DNA of 64,000 nucleotides from Phaeotremella fagi (Eukaryota > Basidiomycota > Tremellomycetes > Tremellales > Phaeotremellaceae): NCBI GenBank assembly GCA_001599715.1, contig BCHU01000004.1, forward strand, positions 868,001 to 932,000. Direction: 5' to 3'. The notes below the pieces were generated by a model. That model did no database searches, was not told the origin of the DNA, and saw only the letters and a list, made by a program, of their open reading frames with translations. Shown piece after piece: positions 57,435 through 64,000 of this stretch (the first letter of the stretch is position 1; each line of letters starts with the position of its first letter). The position numbers were made by a program, and so were the translations under genes.

Positions 57435-58606
57435 ATGAGGGAAATCTTTTGGAAGACTACAATCGGAGGTTTACTTTTTGCTGCTGTGGCGACGGCACAG
57501 AGTACAGTCCAATCATCAGATCATAGTTACAATTTCCATTGTCCCCAACAAGAAACCGCTGAGACGGCTTACTATTCCTACTGTAAGTCAAAGCTCCGTT
57601 CATTGAAAGTACCATCTTCACCCATCGTCTGCGACCCTCTGTTATGTATACAATCACCCGAGAAGAGCACCACTGAAACACTATTTCTACTCCAGGTCCA
57701 AGTACGTCGAAAACTAGTGGTTATCCTCTGGAAGCGATAGACGCTTGGGCGGAATACGACAACGCACCTACATCTTATCAGACTACCACCGATTCTTCCA
57801 TCTCCGTGACGTGTAAATATAACGATGCATCGACTAATGTATGTTACATATAATTTTTCTTTGAAATACCTATCTGAGATCTGAATCTGATTGAAATAGG
57901 GTATCTCATGTCAATACTATGCTGGAAATGGAGTGAGTCGATTGCCATCCTTAAACTTGATTTTTATCTAAATTTACATGGTTAACATTCTTTATTAGGT
58001 CGGTCTCAAGCCTGACTCAGGGAATAACGCAATAGAATGTCCTGTGATGTCCAGCACGCCAGCTCAACCCGCTCCTTCGCAAGCTTATCGAAAACGAAAC
58101 GTTGAGAAACGTTCAACGTGTAAGTTTTTCCTTTGAACCTTGGTAGAATACCGGTCATTACTGACGTTGTTCCTTAGTACCCGCTTATGCATGTTACTGG
58201 AATTCAGTAGAGAGTAATCTAGTTTACAACTACTTTACAGACGTTTCTTCAGGTTATATCGCGGGCTTCGATATGGCTTGGGTGTGTAACATCATAGTGG
58301 TCTCACCAACGGATAGTACCCAACAAGCAGATTATCCATGTACATACGTCGCCAACAACGTACGTCCTTCCCATCAGTCTCTTATAGCAATAATTTATAA
58401 ACTGAATTGGGTTCCAACAGGGACAAGTACCAGCTTTAACTCAGGATAATAGTAACAATCCCATCTGTCCCACCAGTTTATGTACAGCTTATACGAACGG
58501 TATTGGGAATATGAAGAGGGGCTTGTTTGACGAAAAGAAAGCTGTGATCAACGCTCGTCAGGTATCGACTAAATCGTTGAGAGAGAGAGTGAAGAGGAGG
58601 AGGTAG
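57435..58606 (+). CDS. Secreted 10-cysteine protein, tandem copy 2
   Basis: Same multi-exon layout as copy 1 and splice sites at the same codons (YYSYC, TN-G, GNG, RST-LP, NN-G). Signal peptide MREIFWKTTIGGLLFAAVAT-AQ. All ten cysteines are kept (HCPQ, YCPS, TCKY, SCQY, ECPV; ACYW, VCNI, PCTY, ICPT, LCTA). The hinge SQAYRKRNVEKRSTLPA keeps KR sites, and MKRGLFDEKKAVINARQ is the matching tail before LRERVKRRR. The two proteins differ most in loops between cysteines. About 255 residues. Function unknown. Confidence 0.8.
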
Positions 58607-59273
58607 TTTGGGTTTTTGGATTTTTGTCTGTGATTTTTCTATTTTTTGGGGCTTGGATTGTCTGTGAGGTTTCTTGCATGTTTAAATACCCTTTTTCAAT
58701 TTGTGCTGCAGTCACCAGGGGCATAAGGTGGATCGAACTATAAATTGACGATTCTGTTTATTTCGATGAGGTGTAGTGTGAAACAGATGTTGACTAGGTG
58801 AAAATGACCGCTATACGAGCCGAGGAAAGTATGAGAACAGTAATTAGGTAATTCCGTTACTGTACAAATCACCTACAGCTATACGATGCACGAGTCCGTT
58901 ACCTTACCTTAGGAATAACCTTGGTCAATACCGTTGTGGCAGGGACTTGGCAGGCACAGATTACATTTGGGGTTCGCTCGGAGGCGAAGGACGAAGGAAG
59001 GATGATAAGATAATCCGAGCGTTAAGTCTGTACAAGCATCTCGATTTGAGGGTTAATTGGATCTTCATGATTCTTCCCTGGCAGCGGAACTTGTTAGACA
59101 TAGAATGCTCAGGGAACATCATTTTGTTCTTCCCTGTATAGATGATTTTCTCGGCTTGAACTTTTGTTTCCCACATTCAACATGATGCAGGGGTACAGTC
59201 TTATCGAGCAAATGAACTTCGTTCTTCCTTATTATCTTCTTCTTCACATAGATAAATAGTATACCATAGTAAA
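58607..59273. other. Intergenic region between secreted-protein genes
   Basis: 667 bp. A short open frame at 58947-59141 has no support. A tight (tt)cttattatcttcttcttc tract precedes the next gene. Nothing else recognised. Confidence 0.35.
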
Positions 59274-59987
59274 ATGAAGTTGATCTCCTTCATTTGTTTC
59301 TTAGCTTTCACACTCGCCTGTGCGCTACCTAACAAGAGGTCAAAAGAGGGTCTCAAAAAGTACAACTTTGACATTGAGAAACGTCAGACCAATCGTCAAA
59401 AGATCATTCTTAGAGCTTCAAGACCGAGACCAAGAGCTGGAGCACCGGCTCCTTCACCCCCACCACCGTAGGTTCGATTTCATTTCATTTGCAATAGAAA
59501 AGAGGTGTGAACTAATTCATGTTTTAACAAGTTCATGTCCTTCGTCAGGTACTTATCATTTACAAATCAGTGGTACTGGTACATCATTCGATGGAACGTT
59601 CTTGAAAGATTCAAATCCAGTCGCTTCAGTCAGTATTGCTTCCGCAGCGACTATAACATTTGATTCTCAATGTAGAATTTTGACTGGTAGTGGAAAGATT
59701 CGTGAGTTGTCTATTATATACATTATTATTTCCTTCACTGAGATATCTGGCATATAGTGGAACAAGGTGCAGGGGAAGATACGAATGATTACATCAACGA
59801 AGCTGAAGCTTTCGTCATTGACGCCTATTGGGCACTTCATTGTAATACCAACTCGAATCTTCAACTGAGTTGCGTTGCTGGATTCAAAAGTGTACTTTAT
59901 GTCTGTACTGGGTATATTTATGTTTTCTTAGGTAGATCTGTACCTAGTGGGTGTCACTCTGCTACTGTGACTGCTGTTTCTATATGA
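59274..59987 (+). CDS. Small secreted protein with Kex2-type propeptide
   Basis: Three exons (59274-59467, 59532-59701, 59758-59987) sum to 197 residues. Signal peptide MKLISFICFLAFTLACALP; a short basic propeptide ends in IEKRQ, a Kex2 site; then ASRPRPRAGAPAPSPPPP, a Pro-rich linker. The mature domain starts SCPSSGTYHLQISGTGTSFD with GTFLKDSNPVASVSIASAAT, a beta-rich pattern, and holds five to six cysteines (SCPS, SQCR, LHCN, LSCV, VCTG, GCHS). It resembles small fungal extracellular beta-sandwich proteins; no family name is certain. Same accessory block as the 10-cysteine tandem but unrelated in sequence. Confidence 0.7.
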
Positions 59988-60495
59988 GATGGTATTATGT
60001 GATATGACGCATATAGAGTAGTAGAGGGGTATATGTGAAACTGTGCAGAACTGTACTTGTACAAGTACTCTGCTCCCAAAGACCAACGTCAAGTGCCACA
60101 TCGGTATTTCGGTTATTCCTATGGCGGCGTTTTCCCAAAGCGGGATCAAAATGTGTTTGTTATCCACTAAGTATGATGGCATCAACAGATGTCTCTACCA
60201 CAACCAACCAACTAACTATAACCATTTATTCGATTCATTCAATTTACTTTCTTTCTTCATTCGATTTCATCTTCACAACAGCGACAGTCAACTCATCTCA
60301 ATAGAGGGTATACCATTTCTAATACCAGTAAGTAGAAATATCAATCATTACTCCAGGTTCATCGACTGATACTCAATTACTAGCTCCACCTGTTGACATT
60401 TCAATCCATCTCTTTCAAACAGTAGTGAGTGGATCAACATCATCATCTTTCACGTAAATTTATCCATCCTAACCTACCATAACAGATCCATCACA
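59988..60495. other. Intergenic region upstream of the PWWP gene
   Basis: 508 bp. CAACCAACCAACTAACTA run near 60202-60220 and a pyrimidine-rich leader. No gene recognised. Confidence 0.4.
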
Positions 60496-62157
60496 ATGTC
60501 AACAACAGAAACTCCAACAGAACCCGTTCCAGTAGTCGAGGAATCAGCTCCAGTTGAAACCAATGGAACAACTGAGGAAGCTCCAGCTGCAGCTGCAGCT
60601 GCAGCTGCTCCTGCTACATCAGAGGAGAAACCTAAATCATCCTCTAAACCAGCTTCGAAACCAATAGCCACCAACAAAAAAGTTGCTCGAGGTAGACCAT
60701 CAGCTACTAACAACAAAAAGTCAGCTGCTGCACCCATCAACCATAAACACGAAATCGGAGATGTTGTTTTAGCTAGATTGCGTGGATACCCACCATGGCG
60801 TGAGTCACTATCATTTTCTGAAATTGGTATCTGTTGACTGACTTATTTTTATTCGTTAGCTGCACGCGTACGTTATGGTTATTTGAATCACCCAATTATT
60901 GAGGATCAGTCACTGACCATGTAGTAGATCGCCGACCCAGAAAGACTACCGACAAAAGTTTTCAACCAGCGTCCAGGTTCAAACCCAAGCATACACTGTG
61001 TCCAATTCTTCACAGCTGGTGATTAGTGGGTGTATTCTTTACAATGCGGAAGCTGGAGTTGGTAGCTGATCATTATCAATTTTCAGTGCATGGCTTCAAA
61101 GCAAAGAAATCATTCCTCTCAAAGAACATGAAATCACTGCTTATCTCTCGGAACCTCATCGCAAGGAGACAGGTGGCTTGACTCAAGCTTATCAAGTTGC
61201 CAAAGATCCCAAAGATTGGATAGAGAATTATGAAGCTGGTCAAATTCAGGTGGACGCTGAGGATGAAGAACAAGATCAACTAGTGGACGAGGATTTGGAA
61301 GATGGCGTTACTAATGGTGGGAAGAGAAAGTCAGGAAAGAATGCCTCAAAACCTGCGAAAAAGGCCAAGGTGAGAAAAACCGGATCTTTGAAATTATGTT
61401 TTTGCTGATTGTATTGACTTTTCTGTTCCAGACCAAATCATCCGCCAAAGTCGAGTCAGAAGAACCTGAAGCTTCCAAGTCTAAAGGGAAATCTGGTGCA
61501 AAACCTAAATCAGCGAAATCCGCCCCGGCCAAGAAAGAGAAGCCTGAGACGAAAGAAGCAGAGCCAGAAAATCAAGCTCCTGCCGGTGAGGAGGGTGAGT
61601 TAAATTGGAGGAGATTTAGAGAGATTTTGAAAGATTTTTGTTAATCATTGATTTTTAGACCCCCTTGCCTCAGATCCCGAAGCTACCAAAGTAAAAGATT
61701 GGCGTCACAGACTTCAAAGAGCTTTCCTTGGAAAAGGTTTACCAACTGCTGAGGTCAGTGGAGCGTTTCACAGATATTACGTTTCAGCTGACGATGTTAT
61801 GCAGGAAATGGGAACTTATGACGAATTATTCAAGACGATCGAGGGTTATGAGACGATGTCAATCGAATACCTGCAGCACTCGAAGATCGGTAAAGGTAAG
61901 TTGGATTTTCTGGTTCAATTCTAGAATAGCATACTGATTTTATCTGAAATCAACAGTCATGAAGAAAATCGCGACATTGACAGAAATTCCAAGAAACGAA
62001 GAATTGAAAATCACCGATCGAGCTGCAAAACTCATGAACGATGTAGGTGTTTCGTATCTTTCTTCTACTTGGGAGATACTGATCGGTTTCATAGTGGACA
62101 ACCTTCATCAGCAGCAAAGAGAAAAAAGAGACAAACGGCGATGAGAAAGCAGAATGA
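60496..62157 (+). CDS. PWWP-domain chromatin protein
   Basis: Nine exons (60496-60799, 60860-60867, 60928-61025, 61087-61369, 61432-61594, 61659-61753, 61805-61895, 61957-62042, 62095-62157) sum to 396 residues. After an Ala/Lys-rich start comes the PWWP core: IGDVVLARLRGYPPWPARIA, DPERLP, VQFFTAGDYAWLQSKEIIPL. A lysine-rich AKKAKTKSSAKVESEEPEAS-type linker leads to DWRHRLQRAFLGKGLPTAEE, then YLQHSKIGKVMKKIATLTEI and DRAAKLMNDWTTF, which looks like a TFIIS-N/LEDGF-type helical bundle. PWWP plus such a bundle suggests an H3K36-methyl reader tied to transcription, as in LEDGF. The 8-nt second exon rebuilds the PPWPAR motif. Confidence 0.88.
60860..60867 (+). other. 8-nt microexon of the PWWP gene
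   Basis: CTGCACGC is bounded by ...TTCGTTAG and GTACGT. Joined to ...TGGC before and ATCGCC after, it gives Trp-Pro-Ala-Arg-Ile. Because 8 is not a multiple of three, skipping it would shift the frame. Both flanking introns are 60 nt. Confidence 0.8.
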
Positions 62158-62842
62158 AAAGCAGGTGGATGATATAAGAAATTGGGAGGATGTGAAGAAT
62201 GGATTATCAAAGTGTCTGGTAGACACTTTTGAGATCTAGGACGTTGAAGACAGAACCGAACACAAAAAAACAAACAAATTTTTTCAAATTAGTAAATTTC
62301 AAATTTTCAACTCCCTCTTTTCTTTAAACACTTGTCTTTCGTTTTCATTTGATTTTCAACGTTTTAAACGTATGAGATAGTCTTTATTTCTTTTCAATTC
62401 CTCTAAACTTTCATTTCCAAATCGTTTGGGTTTTTCTTATCAATTCCTGTTTCTCTAAACTTGTTCTTTGCTTCTTTTTCAAACGACCGAAAATATATAT
62501 TTATTTATTAACATGTTAAAAATTGTTTTTTTTTAATATTGATATACTGGACTTTACGAAGTGGTTTGTTTCTACACGGACGGAAAGCTTGATTTGACGG
62601 AACAAATCCAAAAGGAAGATCTTTGTGGCATTCCATGAAAAATGGCAAAATCGTTTGGAGGTTTAAGGAGGCTTCACTAGGCTTCTGTACATTTTCACCA
62701 TGATTTATGATCCTTTATCCAGACAAATGTGAAAGAATGGTCCTCCTTATATGTACATGGTTGAAGGAAGTCTGGTGTGTTAAAAAACTTGATCATTTTC
62801 CCCACTTATCAAGTTATCCACTTACATATTTTCAAACCAACC
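62158..62842. other. AT- and T-rich intergenic region upstream of gene F
   Basis: 685 bp. The span 62285-62540 is very T-rich (repeated tttcaa, tttcttt, tctctaaact..tt), with the phrases cctctaaactttca and tctctaaacttgtt as near repeats. No gene or RNA recognised. The right end is the leader of gene F. Confidence 0.4.
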
Positions 62843-64000
62843 ATGTCATCACTTTCTAACGAATTATCGAAACCCGATCTTCCAAATGAGATCTGGTACC
62901 AGATCATTGGTCATGTCAAGAATCAGTTCTCAACTCCAATCAATCAAACCCAATCGTCTGACCTCAATCAGAAGCATTTAGCCAAACTAATGAAAGTTTC
63001 TCCTGTGAGTTCTTCATTCTTATTGGCACCTGGTCATATCTAGATCCATCTGAATCATATATACAGGGCTTGAACGAGCTCACAATATTCACACTTTACG
63101 AAGAAGTTTATACGAACAATTTCAAAAGTCTATTACACGGTATCGTCCAAGATCCGTCCATGAAAGATATCAAACGAAAAACAAGAACGAAAGATTACAT
63201 GTTGGGTCAAATTAGACATTTGAATTGGGTTAGAAGGAGTGTTCAACCAATTGAATCTACCATGTCAGAAGATCAGAAGAAGTCACTCCAAGATTATTTT
63301 GAAAGAGGAAACCGTAGAGAAAGCTTGATGTGGGATGACTGTATGGATGATCTCAATCGAATGATGGAATCAAAAGTGGTTTTTGGTAATCTTGAAACTT
63401 TCTCGGTGGACCCAAACTGGGAATCTAACACAGTTTTGCTTTCCTATCACTACAGATCTAGACAAGCCTTACAAATCACAAACAAGGTCCAGGAGAAGAC
63501 TATAAGCATAATTAATCGCTCATTTTTATCTGTCATGTGTGTTACCACAGGTGTTTGGGTTATGAGCCCAATTATTGACGTTGACCGCGTCTCACAAAGA
63601 CAAGAGGGATCTTTTGAAATCATCCGTCATACTCCAGCATCGGGGGCATCGTGGTCCATCCCCGTTACTCCTGGAGTCAAGAATACGTATGTGATATACA
63701 ATCAAGACTCGCAGTTTGCATATCTAAACTTCATTTCTCCTGCTTTTAAAGCTGGCATTGATGGATTACCAGAAGTATCTCTAGAAGCTGTGAAGAAATT
63801 TATCTCTTCAACCATCAGTGGGGAAGATAGAAAGAAGCTCGCCAAAGAATTAGCTTCTCGAACTTCTATCCATATTTATGGTGAGTCCCCCGAAAAAGAA
63901 TGTTACTTTCAGAAACTGACAAATAGAAAAAGATCAAAGCGGTACTATCACAGACAAAGAATATCTTTTGAGCACAATCAATAAAGAATACCGTCCACAT
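62843..64000 (+). CDS. F-box-like family protein F (3'-incomplete at window edge)
   Basis: Exons 62843-63004, 63067-63880 and 63927-64000 give 350 codons without reaching a stop. N-terminus: SKPDLPNEIWYQIIGHVKN, then HLAKLMKVSP, phase-0 intron, GLNELTIFTLYEEVYTNNFK and MLGQIRHLNWVRRSVQ. Later: ESKVVFGNLETFSVDPNWES, VTPGVKNTYVIYNQDSQF, DGLPEVSLEAVKKFI, LAKELASRTSIHIY. An apparent stop at 63982-63984 is avoided by a second intron (63881-63926, GTGAGT...AATAG); the joined frame reads EKDQSGTITDKEYLLSTINK then EYRPH, matching the LLEGIDSKYHP segment of paralogues. About 45-50 residues, including any CxxCG end, should lie to the right. Confidence 0.82.

Noticed and set aside
63881..63984. Gene F ending at 63984 as a naturally short protein
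   Set aside because: The last codons come from reading through a GTGAGT...AG intron; the spliced frame matches paralogues and remains open at the edge.
1..64000. CRISPR arrays, insertion sequences, retrotransposons or viral genes
   Set aside because: No regularly spaced repeats, no transposase, reverse transcriptase, integrase or terminal repeats were seen on either strand.

Overview
The window is nuclear DNA of a basidiomycete fungus, most probably a yeast-like tremellomycete of the Cryptococcus/Kwoniella type. Almost every gene is cut by many short introns (about 50-60 nt, GTRNGT...YAG), genes are packed a few hundred bases apart on both strands, and the conserved proteins are typical fungal housekeeping products. 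The species assignment is inference. No virus, plasmid, CRISPR array, transposon or bacterial operon was seen.

Layout. 0-12 kb: the tail of a 3-hydroxyacyl-CoA dehydrogenase, an Snm1/Rpr2-like zinc protein, SFT2, an Arg/Ser-rich nuclear-type protein, CCT6, a very long NAD kinase and a multi-span membrane protein. 12.6-15.7 kb: two tandem members (A, B) of an unnamed F-box-like family. 15.9-21.6 kb: TEL2, a CFAP20-domain gene and a PAC3-type proteasome chaperone. 22-34 kb: family member C, BRE1, a NudE homologue, then family member D, a decayed copy and member E. 34-48 kb: SAE2/CtIP, a Mis14/Nsl1-like gene, a small hypothetical gene, NOC3, RNase H2 subunit A, a coiled-coil membrane protein and the Hsc20/Jac1 co-chaperone. 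48-54.8 kb: an intron-containing tRNA-Leu(UAA), two tandem orphan paralogues, TIM17, RPB8 and BIG1. 55-60 kb: an accessory block with three secreted-protein genes, two of them a tandem duplicate. 60.5-64 kb: a PWWP chromatin protein and family member F, which runs off the right edge.

The most unusual content is the A-F family. Six gene models plus one pseudogene lie between single-copy housekeeping genes. The five complete ones encode about 393-402 residues. All six share an N-terminal PxLPxE[LIV]W F-box-like helix and one phase-0 intron at the same place; most end in a CxxCG knuckle. I know no named family that matches. It looks like a young, locally duplicating set of possible SCF-type adaptors, with a pseudogene carrying one frameshift and one nonsense change as evidence of turnover.

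Other points: two very small exons (9 nt in RNase H2A, 8 nt in the PWWP gene), each needed to rebuild an invariant motif; a CFAP20-domain protein in an apparently non-flagellated fungus; an animal-like zinc N-terminus on the Hsc20 co-chaperone; and duplicated secreted 10-cysteine proteins whose promoter was copied with them. Exon joins stated below were read by eye from splice signals and frame, and for most genes the summed exon length was checked to be a multiple of three.
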